Positions 47,786 to 57,173 are shown, numbered from the stretch's first letter. The stretch is 64,000 bases of DNA from Streptomyces violens (GCF_000717745.1 NZ_JOBH01000004.1:419884-483883), one strand, 5' to 3'. Numbers and translations: made by a program. Notes: generated by a model from the sequence alone, not told the origin.

Positions 47786-49045
47786 TCATTCGCAGTACGG
47801 CAGTTCGTCCTGGAAGGTGGCGTACGAGTGCGCGTCCAGGGAGACGGCGCTGACATAGACGTTCCGGTTTCCGGTGTCGTCGTCCGTGCGTAGCCACAGG
47901 GACGTGCTGTGGCCGTTGTTCTGGTACGGCTCTCCCTCCTTCTTGCAGTAGAAGTAGTTGCGGCCTGCGTTGAGCGAGCCGGCGTGACTGGCCTCGTCGG
48001 CGTCGGGGGTGAAGTGCGTCCACTGGGTGACGACGGTGCGCAGGACATGAGCAGACCTGCCCGGACTGTCGCCCCCCGGGGATCCGCCGGATCCATCGCC
48101 CCCTCCGGCGCCGTCGCCCGCGTTACTGCGGATGGCGCCGATGACGAGAGCGGTGACGACTACGGCCACGACCAGCGCGAACGCGACCGCGACCGCCCAT
48201 CGCCCTCGTGTACCGGGCCTGGGCAGCCACCGCCTCCCGCCACGGCCCGCGTCCTCCTGCAACGGCACCACCACCTCGCTCTTGGGCGGAGGTGGGACCG
48301 GCCCGCGGGCGAGCGCGAGCCGGGGGGCGTCGCCGGTCGCCCGGCACTGGGGCCCGGGTAGCCCGGAGTCCCTCAGCCTGCCTCGGATGTGCCGGAAGAT
48401 CTCATCCAACGTGAGCGGCCGCGGCGCCGCGAGCGCGGTGAGCAGGGCGCTGGTGAAGGCGCTGTTCTGGGATCCCAGTGGCGCGTAAGAGGGGGAGGTC
48501 GCGTTGGTGGAGGTGAGGGTGTATGTGCCGCTGACCGGGAGTTGGCCGACAACCAGGTCTTCGGGGGCGGCCATGGCCTCGATCGCGCGGCCGGAGAAGC
48601 AGCAGTCGAGGACGAGTACGCGCGCCCGCGCCCGCGCTTCGGCGAGGTCGCGTTTGACGTGCGTCAGCGGCAGAGCCGTGTACTTCAGGTTGGCGCGGTC
48701 GGTGTGTGGCAGCGCCAGGTGGAGCAAGCCGTCGTCGTCGAGCACTCCGTGGCCGCTGTAGTAGACGAGCAGCAGGTCGGTGGCTTCCTCGGCGGCACGG
48801 GAGAGGGCCCGGCCGACGGCGGCCTGGTCGACAGGAGGTTCATCGAGGCCCAGTACCTTGCAGTGTTCGGCCTCCGCGTCCTGCGGGGTGAAGAGGCCGT
48901 GCCCGGTGTGGGTGAGGGCGTTCCGCAGGTCCGACAGGTTGTTGCGGACGGCGCGAAGGGGCGGCAGTCCTTCGTCCTGAAAGCTGTCTACGCCGATGCA
49001 GACGGCGCGGCTGGCGGCGCTGCCGGGGAACCAGATACCGGTCAT
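47786..49045 (-). CDS. Caspase-family (metacaspase-like) protease with C-terminal transmembrane helix
   Basis: 419 aa from ATG 49045. The caspase p20-like domain has RAVCIGVDSFQDEGLPPL at its start, the catalytic His in LLLVYYSGHGVLDDDGLLHL, and the catalytic Cys in RVLVLDCCFSGRAIEAMAAP. The region after it (DEIFRHIRGRLRDS) is usual in bacterial orthocaspases. One transmembrane helix at about 295-315 (WAVAVAFALVVAVVVTALVI) is followed by a Gly-rich linker and a short extracytoplasmic beta domain with two Cys. The start is about 8 nt after the EACC1 stop, so the two are coupled: the EACC1 component signals and the caspase is the effector. This layout belongs to the conflict systems described for multicellular bacteria. 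Confidence 0.9.
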   Translation of the reverse strand: MTGIWFPGSAASRAVCIGVDSFQDEGLPPLRAVRNNLSDLRNALTHTGHGLFTPQDAEAEHCKVLGLDEPPVDQAAVGRALSRAAEEATDLLLVYYSGHGVLDDDGLLHLALPHTDRANLKYTALPLTHVKRDLAEARARARVLVLDCCFSGRAIEAMAAPEDLVVGQLPVSGTYTLTSTNATSPSYAPLGSQNSAFTSALLTALAAPRPLTLDEIFRHIRGRLRDSGLPGPQCRATGDAPRLALARGPVPPPPKSEVVVPLQEDAGRGGRRWLPRPGTRGRWAVAVAFALVVAVVVTALVIGAIRSNAGDGAGGGDGSGGSPGGDSPGRSAHVLRTVVTQWTHFTPDADEASHAGSLNAGRNYFYCKKEGEPYQNNGHSTSLWLRTDDDTGNRNVYVSAVSLDAHSYATFQDELPYCE

Positions 49046-49052
49046 CGCGCAG

Positions 49053-49439
49053 TCAGTCCCGCGGTGGTGCCATGAGCCGCTCGACCTCACGGACGACGGC
49101 GATGGGGTCCTGGGTCCGGCGTACGTCGATGGTGACGCTGCGGCCGTCGGGCCCCGTGACGGTGACCGTGACGTCCGTGCCGCGCTGCCCCAGCCAGGCC
49201 GACAGTGACTGTACGAGGAGCGCTCCGGCTCCTCCGGACCCCAGCGTCACGGCCAGAAACTCCAGGACCCCGCCCATTTCGCCCACGCGGGCAGGACGGT
49301 CCACCAGGCGCAGTCGCCCGCGGATCCCGTCCTCCCGGCTGAGCCAGTCGCGCAGCGAGCGCATGTGCCGATCGGGTTCGGCGCTCTGCACAGCCAACGT
49401 CAGTTCGGTCTCTGACGCTTCGTGATCTTGCGGATACAT
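49053..49439 (-). CDS. Effector-associated constant component EACC1-like protein
   Basis: 128 aa: an N-terminal strand-helix domain (ELTLAVQSAEPDRHMRSLRD), then RVGEMGGVLEFLAVTLGSGG followed by AGALLVQSLSAWLGQRG (one hydrophobic helix), and VTVTVTGPDGRSVTIDVRRT at the end. This is the EACC1 pattern known next to caspase, trypsin-like and other effector genes. It immediately precedes the caspase-like gene. The domain is thought to be a signalling adaptor in NTP-dependent conflict systems; here no NTPase (STAND) gene accompanies it within the window. ATG at 49439 lacks a good ribosome-binding site and may depend on translation from the frame upstream. Confidence 0.85.
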   Translation of the reverse strand: MYPQDHEASETELTLAVQSAEPDRHMRSLRDWLSREDGIRGRLRLVDRPARVGEMGGVLEFLAVTLGSGGAGALLVQSLSAWLGQRGTDVTVTVTGPDGRSVTIDVRRTQDPIAVVREVERLMAPPRD

Positions 49440-49457
49440 GAGGTTATTGTGACAGTC

Positions 49458-49776
49458 TCACGGGCCTCCTGAGAAACCTTCTGAACCACCGAGCAGCCAG
49501 TAGGCGGCCAGGGCCGCCAGCGGTGCCGCGCAGAAGGTGAGCAGGTCGACGGCGAGTTGGTCCGGAGCGAGCTGTTCGAGTTGGGGAGCCAGTTCGGTTG
49601 CGTATGTACCGGACGTCGGTTCGGCCGGGCTGTCGCTGCCTCTCGCGTCAACCTCCGCTGGGCGTGCGCGCGTTGGCCGGTCGCGCCGTGTTGCAGCGTC
49701 CTCCGTGTCGGCGTCTCTGCGATCATGGATGGGAAGTCCTTGCTTGGCTGCCCCCCAACCCGTGAAGGAGCGGTAT
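49458..49776 (-). pseudogene. Start-less open frame upstream of EACC1 (possible gene fragment)
   Basis: A frame open from about 49787 to a TGA at 49458-49460 has no ATG, GTG or TTG, but its 3' half looks coding: GTYATELAPQLEQLAPDQLA then VDLLTFCAAPLAALAAYWLL, with strong third-position GC. The stop is 19 nt before the EACC1 start. It may be the remnant of a third gene of the conflict operon, or a frameshifted gene. Confidence 0.3.
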
Positions 49777-50890
49777 GGACATCGGTGTCTTCATTCCCAT
49801 TGGCAACAACGGCTGGCTCATATCGAAGAGTTCTCCGCAGTACATGCCGAGCTTCGAGCTGAACAAGGCCATCGTGCAGAAGGCTGAGGAGCACGGGCTC
49901 GACTTTGCTCTGTCGATGATCAAGCTCAAGGGGTTCGGCGGCGAGACCGAGTTCTGGGATCACAACCTCGAGTCGTTCACGCTGATGGCCGGACTGGCCG
50001 CGGTGACCGAGCGGATCAAGTTGTACGCCTCCACGCCGATCCTCGCCCTGCCGCCGGCGATCGTCGCGCGGATGGCGGTCACGGTCGACTCCATCGCGCC
50101 CGGGCGGTTCGGGGTCAACATCGTCACCGGCTGGGCGCCGGGTGAGTACACGCAGATGGGGCTGTGGCCCGGGGACGAGCATTTCGGTAACCGTTATGCG
50201 CGGGCTGCGGAGTACGTCAGCGTGATGAAGGAGCTGTGGAGCGAGGGGGTCAGCGACTTCAAGGGCGAGTTTTATGAGATGGATGGGTGTGTGCTGTCCC
50301 CGCGTCCGGCGAACGGCCACATCGACATCGTTGCCGCGGGGCAGAGCAGTACCGGAATGCGCTTTGCTGCCGAGCACGCTGACTACAACTTTGTTCTGGG
50401 CAGCGGTGTCAACACTCCGCTCGCGCTGTCGGACACCACTGCCGCGCTCGTGGATGCGGCGGAGGAGACGGGGCGGGACGTCGGGGCGCTGCCGCTGTTC
50501 ATGGTCATTGCTGATGAGACCGACGAGGCCGCCCGCGCGAAGTGGCAGGACTATCACGACCACGCCGACCTCGCCGCGTTGGCGTACATGGCGGGGGAGA
50601 CGGCCGCGGACGCGACGGACGACGAGTCGGCCACCGCACGGACCATCTCGTTGCCCGAAGGTGCTGTGAACTTCAACATGGGCACGCTCGTCGGCTCGTA
50701 CGAGACCGTGGCGAAGATGCTGGACGAGATCGCCGAGGTGCCCGGGACCAAGGGGATCATGCTGGTCTTCGATGACTTTGTCGAAGGGATTGAGGACTTT
50801 GGTACGCGCATTCAGCCGCTGATGAAGTCGAGGTCGGAGCGGTCGGGGAGGTCAGAGCGGTCGGGGGAGTCGCGCCGTCACAGTTCGTGA
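49775..50890 (+). CDS. rutA: Pyrimidine monooxygenase RutA-like flavoprotein
   Basis: 371 aa of the LLM-class flavin monooxygenase RutA type, which cleaves uracil oxidatively to ureidoacrylate. The match is close: [80 protein letters not shown], and late [20 protein letters not shown] plus [30 protein letters not shown] precedes ATG 49775. The last 25 residues ([12 protein letters not shown]) are a Ser/Arg/Glu low-complexity tail not found in E. coli RutA. No rutB-G genes are here; it converges on the betaine operon with 11 nt between stops. Confidence 0.88.
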   Translation: MDIGVFIPIGNNGWLISKSSPQYMPSFELNKAIVQKAEEHGLDFALSMIKLKGFGGETEFWDHNLESFTLMAGLAAVTERIKLYASTPILALPPAIVARMAVTVDSIAPGRFGVNIVTGWAPGEYTQMGLWPGDEHFGNRYARAAEYVSVMKELWSEGVSDFKGEFYEMDGCVLSPRPANGHIDIVAAGQSSTGMRFAAEHADYNFVLGSGVNTPLALSDTTAALVDAAEETGRDVGALPLFMVIADETDEAARAKWQDYHDHADLAALAYMAGETAADATDDESATARTISLPEGAVNFNMGTLVGSYETVAKMLDEIAEVPGTKGIMLVFDDFVEGIEDFGTRIQPLMKSRSERSGRSERSGESRRHSS

Positions 50891-50901
50891 GGTCGAGATC
50901 G

Positions 50902-51966
50902 TCATGCGTCGATCACCAGGTGGTCCAGTGGTTTCGCGCAGCACAGCAGGATTTTGTTGTTGGCGATCTCGCGGGGGCGGATACCGCCGTTGTGTTGCAT
51001 GTCGACCGAGCCCGCGAGCAGCGTGGTCTTGCAAGTGCCGCACATGCCCTGTGCGCATGAGGCCGGCAGGGTGATGCCCGCGCGGGACGCGGCGGCGAGG
51101 ACGGGGGTGCCTGCGTCGCAGTCGATCGTGCGCCCGCTGCGGGTGAACTCGACTTTGTAGCCCTGTCCGGACTGCGCAGTGTCGGTGGCGGTGTCGGTGT
51201 CGGTGTCGTGCTCTGGGGCGAGCGGCTCTTCGAAGGTGAAGCTCTCCTCGTGGTAGCGGGTCATGTCGAAGCTCTCCGTGGAGAGCATGTGCCGTACCGC
51301 TGCCATGTAGCCGGTGGGCCCGCAGGTGAAGACTTCGCGTTCGAAGAAGTCCGGGGCGATCTCCCGGAGTATCTCCGTGTTGAGCTGTTCGCCGCGCTCG
51401 TCGAGGAGATGGAACACACGGAAGTTGGGTGCGGTGGCCGTGATGAATTCGAGTTCGTGACGGAAGATGATGTCGTCGTAGGTGCGGGCGCTGTGGACGA
51501 ACGCGACGTCAACGGGGTGCGCCAGGTCGTACAGCGTCCGGGTCATCGACATCACGGGGGTCACGCCACTGCCCGCTGAGAGGAAGAGGTACTTCGGCGC
51601 CGGATGGCGGGCGAGGGAGGACTGGCCGAGTGGGCCCCGTGCCCGCACGGTGGTGCCCGGGGACAGGTGGTCGTGGAGCCAGTTGGAGACCAGTCCGCCC
51701 GGGACGCGTTTCACCGTGATCGTCACGAGGTCGGGGCGGGTCGGCGGGGAGGAGATGGTGTAGCAGCGCTCGACGGGGCGGCCGTCGATGTCGAGTACGA
51801 GGGTGAGGAACTGGCCGGGGTCGTGCCGGAACAGTTGGGGCTCGGTGGGTTCGAGGACGAAGGTCCGGACGTCGGCGGTGACGTCGTGGACCTGCTTGCA
51901 CACCAACAGCCCGTCGCTCCAGGCGGGCGGGAGGCTTCCGGTCGTCATCGCCGCTGTTGTCATCAT
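50902..51966 (-). CDS. gbcB: Glycine betaine monooxygenase reductase subunit (GbcB-like)
   Basis: A 354-aa flavin/iron-sulfur electron-transfer protein: FAD-binding RCYTISSPP (Arg-x-Tyr-Thr/Ser), NAD-binding YLFLSAGSGVTPVMSM and VFTCGPTGYM, then a plant-type 2Fe-2S domain with CAQGMCGTCKTTLLAG and the fourth Cys in ILLCC. It passes electrons from NADH to the Rieske oxygenase GbcA. ATG 51966 overlaps the GbcA stop (ATGATGA). Order on the strand is dgcA, gbcA, gbcB. A low-complexity (EHDTDTDTATDT) insert precedes the ferredoxin domain. Confidence 0.9.
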   Translation of the reverse strand: MMTTAAMTTGSLPPAWSDGLLVCKQVHDVTADVRTFVLEPTEPQLFRHDPGQFLTLVLDIDGRPVERCYTISSPPTRPDLVTITVKRVPGGLVSNWLHDHLSPGTTVRARGPLGQSSLARHPAPKYLFLSAGSGVTPVMSMTRTLYDLAHPVDVAFVHSARTYDDIIFRHELEFITATAPNFRVFHLLDERGEQLNTEILREIAPDFFEREVFTCGPTGYMAAVRHMLSTESFDMTRYHEESFTFEEPLAPEHDTDTDTATDTAQSGQGYKVEFTRSGRTIDCDAGTPVLAAASRAGITLPASCAQGMCGTCKTTLLAGSVDMQHNGGIRPREIANNKILLCCAKPLDHLVIDA

Positions 51967-53264
51967 CGCTCCAGGGGGGCTTTCGCATCTGTCTTCACGT
52001 CTGTCTTCACGCCAGCCTGCAGGTAGGTCTTCAGCCGGGTGATGTACCAGTTGATGAAGTCCTCGACCTGGGATTCGGTCGGGCTGTAGGGGCCGGGTAC
52101 GTAAGCGGGGCTGCTGATGCCCTGCTGGGCGCGGGCGACGAAGGCCGCGTCCTGCTCGTTCGTGGCAGCCCATACGTGGGTCAGGGAGTCGACGTCGTAG
52201 TCGACGCCCTCCACGGCGTCGGCGTGCACCAGCCAGGTGGTGCGTACGAGGGTGCGGTCCGGCGCGAGTGGGATGACGGCGAAGGTGACCGCGTGGTCCG
52301 CCGCGAAGTGGAACCAGGCGTTGGGTTGCAAGTGGAAGCCGAGGCGGCCGAGGCGGGCCGTGGGGAAGTCGGCCAGCAGCCGCTGGACCGCGGCCTTGCC
52401 GTCCGCCGTGAAGGACTCACCGGCGAGGTCGAGCGGTTCGCGCTGGATGCGGAAGCCGGTGGGACGGTTGTCCAGTTCCTCGATCGTGGCGTAGGGCAGG
52501 CCCAGCGATTCGTAGGTCGCGTGTGCCTCCGCTTCGGCTCTCAGGAAGCGCTCGTAGGTGGGGCGGAGGGCCGGCGGGACGGTCTCCTCCGTGAAGTTGT
52601 AGAGGGGGAAGTAGCAGCGCTGTAGCTCGGGGTGGCCGGCGCAGTGGTAACACTCCCGGTTGTTCTCCATCGTGAGCTTCCAGTTGGCGTGCTCGACGAG
52701 GTCGATCTGGTGCGCGACCTTCGCGTGCCGCAGGCGGTGCGGTGCGATGTAGGGCTCGACGCGTTGGGCGACCTCGTCGAAGTCGGCGGGTGGTTGCGCG
52801 GCGAGGCAGAGGAAGACGAGGCCGGCGACGGTGCGCACGTGGACGGATTTGAGGCCGAAGCACGAGGGGTCGAAGCCGGGAGCTTGTGACTCGGCGTGCA
52901 GCAGCGTGCCGTCCACGCCGTACGTCCAGTGGTGGTAGCCGCAGACGATGTTGCCGACGGATCCGCGTTCCTCGTTGAGGATGCGTGCGCCCCGGTGCCG
53001 GCAGACGTTGTGGAAGGCCCGCACCTCCTCGTCGTCGTCGCGGACGATGATGACGGAGTACGGTCCGACGGTGACCGTGATGTAGTCGCCGGGCTCGGGG
53101 AGTTCGGCCTCCGCGGCGGCGAAAATCCAACTGCGGGCGAAGACGGCTTCGATGTCGAGGCCGAAGAACTCGTCGCTGAGGTAGAAGGGCGCTTCGAGGC
53201 TGTGGCCGACGGTGCGTCGGGCGACGAGGTCGGCAGCGCTCGTGACGGGGGCTGATGGGTTCAT
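51963..53264 (-). CDS. gbcA: Glycine betaine monooxygenase oxygenase subunit (GbcA-like Rieske protein)
   Basis: 433 aa from ATG 53264 (GGGAGAGATGAG precedes it; a longer frame starts at 53321). Rieske centre CRHRGARI and CGYHHWTY (Cys-x-His, Cys-x2-His) at about 90-120. The mononuclear iron region is NWKLTMENNRECYHCAGHPE with the 2-His-1-Glu/Asp arrangement. It demethylates glycine betaine to dimethylglycine and formaldehyde. The acidic Lys/Asp-rich tail (KTDVKTDAKAPLER) is unusual and probably flexible. It sits between the dimethylglycine demethylase and the reductase genes, in the order expected for a catabolic operon. Confidence 0.92.
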   Translation of the reverse strand: MNPSAPVTSAADLVARRTVGHSLEAPFYLSDEFFGLDIEAVFARSWIFAAAEAELPEPGDYITVTVGPYSVIIVRDDDEEVRAFHNVCRHRGARILNEERGSVGNIVCGYHHWTYGVDGTLLHAESQAPGFDPSCFGLKSVHVRTVAGLVFLCLAAQPPADFDEVAQRVEPYIAPHRLRHAKVAHQIDLVEHANWKLTMENNRECYHCAGHPELQRCYFPLYNFTEETVPPALRPTYERFLRAEAEAHATYESLGLPYATIEELDNRPTGFRIQREPLDLAGESFTADGKAAVQRLLADFPTARLGRLGFHLQPNAWFHFAADHAVTFAVIPLAPDRTLVRTTWLVHADAVEGVDYDVDSLTHVWAATNEQDAAFVARAQQGISSPAYVPGPYSPTESQVEDFINWYITRLKTYLQAGVKTDVKTDAKAPLER

Positions 53265-53305
53265 CTCATCTCTCCCAGGGCTCGTCATCTCTTCCGTGGC
53301 TCCCG

Positions 53306-55366
53306 TCAGACCGGCAGGCACAGCCGCAGGGCGTCGTAGACGGCGGCGTGGATGTTGCGACTGGTGACCGCGTCACCGATGCGGAACAGTTGGTACCGGC
53401 CCGCGTCGTTGCGTACGACCGTCTGCTCCTCGTGCGCGAGCAGGGCGCGGTGGTCGACCTCGCCGAGATTGCGGGAGCCGGGCAGCAGGTCGGTGTACAG
53501 CTCGTCGTTGGGGAGAGTGCCGTGCTCGACCACGACATGGTCGACGACGCGTTCGGTCTCGGCCTCGGTGTACTCGCTGTAGAGGGTCGCGGTGAGACGC
53601 CCGTCCCCGGTGCGGCGCACGGAGCGCAGACGCTGGGCGAGGGTGGTGGTGACGCCGTGTTCGGTGAATGCCTTTAGATACGCCGGCGAGTTCATGCTGC
53701 CGACGTCCGGTGCCAGCGTGCGTTCCGGTGTGACGTAGTGCAGCCGGGCACCGGCCGGGGCCAACAGCTCCACGGCATCCAGCGCCGGATAGCCACCGTG
53801 GTCGTCGTAGACCAGTACCCCGCCGGCATTCCGCGGTCGCAGGGAGCCGGACATCACGTCCCATGTGTCGGCGACCAGGTCTTCGCCCTCGGTGAGGAAG
53901 GAGCGGTTGGGCATGCCGCCGGTGGCGATGATGACGAGGTCGGGGTGTGCGGCGAGTACGTCCGGGGCCTCGGCATAGGCCCCCAGGCGCAGGTCGACGC
54001 CGAGGTGTTTGCACTCGGTGACCCGCCAGTCGACGATGCCGAGCAGGTCGCGGCGGCGGGGGTTCTGTGCGGCGAGCCGCACCTGGCCGCCGGACTCGTC
54101 GCTCGCCTCGAACAACACGACATCGTGGCCGCGTTCGCCCAGGACGCGCGCGGCTTCCAGCCCGGCCGGGCCGCCCCCGACGATCACCGCCTTCCTGCGG
54201 CGGCCGAGGGTCGGGGTGATGGTGTGGGGTACCCGGAGTTCGCGTCCGGTGGCCGGGTTGTGGATGCACTTGGTGTCGCCGGAGTCGTAGATCGCGTCCA
54301 GGCAGTAACTCGCCCCGACGCAGGGCCGGATGCGGTCCTCCTGACCGGAAGCGATCTTGGCGACCAGATGCGGATCGGCGATCTGCGCCCGGGTCATGCC
54401 GACCAGGTCGAGGAGCCCTTCACGAATGGCATACCGGGCGGTGGCCACGTCCGCGATACGGGCCGCGTGCATCACCGGGATGTCCAGGCGGCGCTTGACC
54501 TCGCCGGTGAACTCCAAGTACGGCGCGGACGGCGTGCCCATGGACGGGATCGTCTTCGCCAGGGAGGCGTCGCTTTCGATGGTGCCGCGGATGGCACTGA
54601 TGAAGTCGATGCCGTCGGTGCTGAATCGCTCCGCCGCGACCAGCGCCTCGTCGGGGGTCAGGCCGCCGGGGAGGCGCTCGTCGAGCGCCATCCGGATACC
54701 GACGACGAAGTCCGGGCCGACGGCCTCGCGCACGGCGCGGATCACCCGGCGAGGGAAGGCCATACGGTTTTCCGGGCTGCCACCGAACTCGTCGTCGCGC
54801 CGGTTCGTCGCGGGGGAGAGGAAACTGTCGAGGAAGTGGCCGTACGACTGGAGCTCGATGCCGTCCAGCCCGCCCGCCTGACAACGCAACGCGGCGGCGA
54901 CATAGTCGGCGACGATGCGGTCGAGGTCCCAGGGCTCGGCGGCCTTGGGGAACGCCCGGTGCGCGGGCTCGCGCAGCGGCGACGCGGACACCACCGGCAG
55001 CCAGTCACCGGAGTAGTTGCTGGTCCGCCGCCCGAGATGGGTGACCTGGCACATCACGGCCGCGCCCGCGCCGTGCACATCGTCGGCGAGCCTGCGCAGC
55101 CACGGCACGACCTCGTCCCGGTACAACAGCAGATTGCCGAACGAGGGCGGACTGTCCGGGGAGACGACCGCGGAGCCGCCGATCATCGTCAGGCCGACGC
55201 CGCCGCGCGCCTTTTCCAGGTGATAGGCGCGGTAGCGGTCCTTGGGCAGGCCGTCCTCCCCGAATGCCGGTTCGTGGGAGGTGCTGACCACCCGGTTGCG
55301 CAGGGTGAGGTGCTTCAGCCGGAAGGGCTGGAGCAGGGGGTCCATGGTCATGGTCTGTGCGCGCAC
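53306..55366 (-). CDS. dgcA: Dimethylglycine demethylase (DgcA-like) / N-methyl-amine dehydrogenase of the trimethylamine dehydrogenase family
   Basis: 686 aa, exactly the length of P. aeruginosa DgcA. An Old Yellow Enzyme-type FMN barrel (MDPLLQPFRLKHLTLRNRVV, GLDGIELQSYGHFLDSFLSP) is followed by the 4Fe-4S Cys region PCVGASYCLDAIYDSGDTKC, then two dinucleotide domains (VIVGGGPAGLEAARVLGERG, and a second near VIIATGGMPN). GTG 55366 has AGGAG before it. The substrate could be dimethylglycine or a relative such as N-methylproline (StcD); the GbcAB neighbours favour dimethylglycine. Confidence 0.9.
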   Translation of the reverse strand: MRAQTMTMDPLLQPFRLKHLTLRNRVVSTSHEPAFGEDGLPKDRYRAYHLEKARGGVGLTMIGGSAVVSPDSPPSFGNLLLYRDEVVPWLRRLADDVHGAGAAVMCQVTHLGRRTSNYSGDWLPVVSASPLREPAHRAFPKAAEPWDLDRIVADYVAAALRCQAGGLDGIELQSYGHFLDSFLSPATNRRDDEFGGSPENRMAFPRRVIRAVREAVGPDFVVGIRMALDERLPGGLTPDEALVAAERFSTDGIDFISAIRGTIESDASLAKTIPSMGTPSAPYLEFTGEVKRRLDIPVMHAARIADVATARYAIREGLLDLVGMTRAQIADPHLVAKIASGQEDRIRPCVGASYCLDAIYDSGDTKCIHNPATGRELRVPHTITPTLGRRRKAVIVGGGPAGLEAARVLGERGHDVVLFEASDESGGQVRLAAQNPRRRDLLGIVDWRVTECKHLGVDLRLGAYAEAPDVLAAHPDLVIIATGGMPNRSFLTEGEDLVADTWDVMSGSLRPRNAGGVLVYDDHGGYPALDAVELLAPAGARLHYVTPERTLAPDVGSMNSPAYLKAFTEHGVTTTLAQRLRSVRRTGDGRLTATLYSEYTEAETERVVDHVVVEHGTLPNDELYTDLLPGSRNLGEVDHRALLAHEEQTVVRNDAGRYQLFRIGDAVTSRNIHAAVYDALRLCLPV

Positions 55367-55427
55367 AACCGCTCCTAGGGAAGCTCTGTGGCTGACTGAC
55401 GACTGCTGCTCATGACACTCAAAGCGC

Positions 55428-55444
55428 GTTTCGCATTGCGAAAC
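55428..55444. promoter_or_regulatory. 17-bp palindrome, probable IclR-family operator
   Basis: GTTTCGCATTGCGAAAC is a perfect palindrome around one central T. It lies in the 159-bp gap between the IclR regulator's stop and the dgcA start and resembles IclR-family sites (TTTCG-like half-sites). A degenerate second copy (TACGCTATGCGAG) lies 9 bp further on. It is well placed to control dgcA-gbcA-gbcB. Confidence 0.65.
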
Positions 55445-55525
55445 AGATACGCTATGCGAGACAAATGTGCGGCCGGGGCGTACCCGTCGTCAACCCCTTC
55501 CGTAGAGTGATCGGGCGCGCCGTGG

Positions 55526-56308
55526 TCAGCCGCGCCGGAGGTAGCCCTTACGCCACGAGATCTTGTCGCCGGCCGCGACGAGCTGCTCGGCGAGCCGGGG
55601 AATCGTGTGGTCGTTGATGCGGAACGTCGGACCGGAGATGGTCACGGCGGCGATCACTTGCCCGTTCAGGGACCTGACGGGGGCCGAGAGGGCGGCCAGC
55701 CCGATCTCGTGCTCCTCGCTCGTGGCGCCGTAACCCAGTTCGCGGACGGTCTGCAGCTCCTCCTTGAGGAGCGCGGGGTCCGTGATGGTGTGCGGAGTGA
55801 ACTTCTCCAGTGGCTGCGCGAGGATCTCGGCGGCCTGCTCCTGCGGCATGTGGGCCAGGAAGACCTTGCCCGCGGAGGTCGCGTGTATGGGCGTGCGCTT
55901 ACCGACCCAGTCGATGCTGGTGATGGCCGCGCTGCTGATCACCTGGTCGACGCTGATGATCGCCTGCCCGTCGTGCACCACGAGGTTCACCGTCTCGCCG
56001 ACGGCCGCGGCGAGCTCCTGGCAGATCGGACGGCTCAGCAGCGACAGATCGCTCCCCTTGGTCGCCCCGCCCGCGAGCTCCACCACGGTGTAGCCGATGC
56101 GGTACCGCCCGCGTTCGCTGTCCTGCTCGACGACGCCCCGGGACTCAAGGGTGGCGAGCAGCCGGAACACTGTCGACTTGTGGACCCCGAGGGCCTCCGC
56201 GATGTCCGTGACGCCGGACGGGCCTTGTACGGCCAGTACTTGCAGAATCGAGACGGCTCGATCCACCGACTGCACCGACGTGTCGCGCGCCCGACCCTTG
56301 CCACTCAT
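55526..56308 (-). CDS. IclR-family transcriptional regulator
   Basis: 260 aa. The N-terminal winged helix (SVDRAVSILQVLAVQGPSGV then TDIAEALGVHKSTVFRLLAT) binds DNA, and the C-terminal GAF-like effector domain (VGETVNLVVHDGQAIISVDQ, GKRTPIHATSAGKVFLAHMP, GLAALSAPVRSLNGQVIAAV) senses a small molecule. It is transcribed in the same direction as the betaine-catabolic operon, 159 bp upstream of dgcA, so it probably controls it. ATG 56308. Confidence 0.94.
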   Translation of the reverse strand: MSGKGRARDTSVQSVDRAVSILQVLAVQGPSGVTDIAEALGVHKSTVFRLLATLESRGVVEQDSERGRYRIGYTVVELAGGATKGSDLSLLSRPICQELAAAVGETVNLVVHDGQAIISVDQVISSAAITSIDWVGKRTPIHATSAGKVFLAHMPQEQAAEILAQPLEKFTPHTITDPALLKEELQTVRELGYGATSEEHEIGLAALSAPVRSLNGQVIAAVTISGPTFRINDHTIPRLAEQLVAAGDKISWRKGYLRRG

Positions 56309-56586
56309 GCCGGAAGCCTATCCGAGCAGCCTGCGCGGGCCTCCGGCCCTGGCGGTGCACGGCCGGGGGCGCCCTGTACCCGGGGTACGGGCGTTCGGTT
56401 AACCTGGCTGTGCCGGGTGGTTCTGGTGGGAGACTTTGCCCGGAATGTCCAGCGCAACGGTACTCTGCGTCGGGCTCGGGGATCGGCGTCGCCCTCGCAC
56501 ACACGCAGGGACGGAACCGGCAGAAACAGACCGCAGGTGAGACATGGAGACCAGGCTCGTACGCGCGGCGCCGAGGGCGGGGCGTC

Positions 56587-57069
56587 GTGGATAAGATCGC
56601 GCTCACGGCCGCGGGTCTCTATGTCATCGTGCTGCTGCGAGCCGGCGGGACGTTTGCCGTCGGGTGGCTCGCCGGTGCCGGTGCCAGGCGCGGCAGGCTC
56701 GCCCGCCGGATCTCCTCGGCCAAGTTCCAACGAGCCGAGCGGGCGATCCAGCGGTGGGGCGCGCCGGTGGTGGCCGTCTCCTTCCTGACCGTCGGCTTCC
56801 AGACCGCTGCCAACTTCCTCGCGGGGAGCATGCGGATGCCCCTGCGGCGCTACCTCCCCGCGCTGTTCGTGGGGGGAGCGGGCTGGGCGCTGGTCTACGC
56901 GACCGCGGGGCTCGGCGCACTCGAAATGCTGGCCAGGTTGTTCGCCGAGCAGACGGCGCTCGGCGTGGCCGCGGTCGCCGTCCTTCTGCTCGCCGTGTGC
57001 GGCGTGGTGGTGTACCGGAGAAGGAGCGCTGCTCGGGCGCCCCGAGAGGCCGCGGCCGAAGATTCCTGA
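56587..57069 (+). CDS. DedA/SNARE-associated (VTT-like) small membrane protein
   Basis: 160 aa from GTG 56587 (a longer frame upstream has no family pattern). About four hydrophobic stretches. The VTT-like core is ERAIQRWGAPVVAVSFLTVG, then FQTAANFLAGSMRMPLRRYL and FVGGAGWALVYATAGLGALE, matching the re-entrant half of the DedA fold without its full length. DedA proteins act in lipid scrambling and membrane homeostasis. The basic tail (YRRRSAARAPREA) is cytoplasmic. Function remains inferred. Confidence 0.75.
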   Translation: MDKIALTAAGLYVIVLLRAGGTFAVGWLAGAGARRGRLARRISSAKFQRAERAIQRWGAPVVAVSFLTVGFQTAANFLAGSMRMPLRRYLPALFVGGAGWALVYATAGLGALEMLARLFAEQTALGVAAVAVLLLAVCGVVVYRRRSAARAPREAAAEDS

Positions 57070-57173
57070 AACGTGTCCGGATCGGCGCTCACCGAGCGTG
57101 TGGGGGCTCTGAAGAATGGAGCTCCCGCAGGGGATGCTCGCGAGCCGTCGCACCGGCACTGCAGGAGGCCGTC

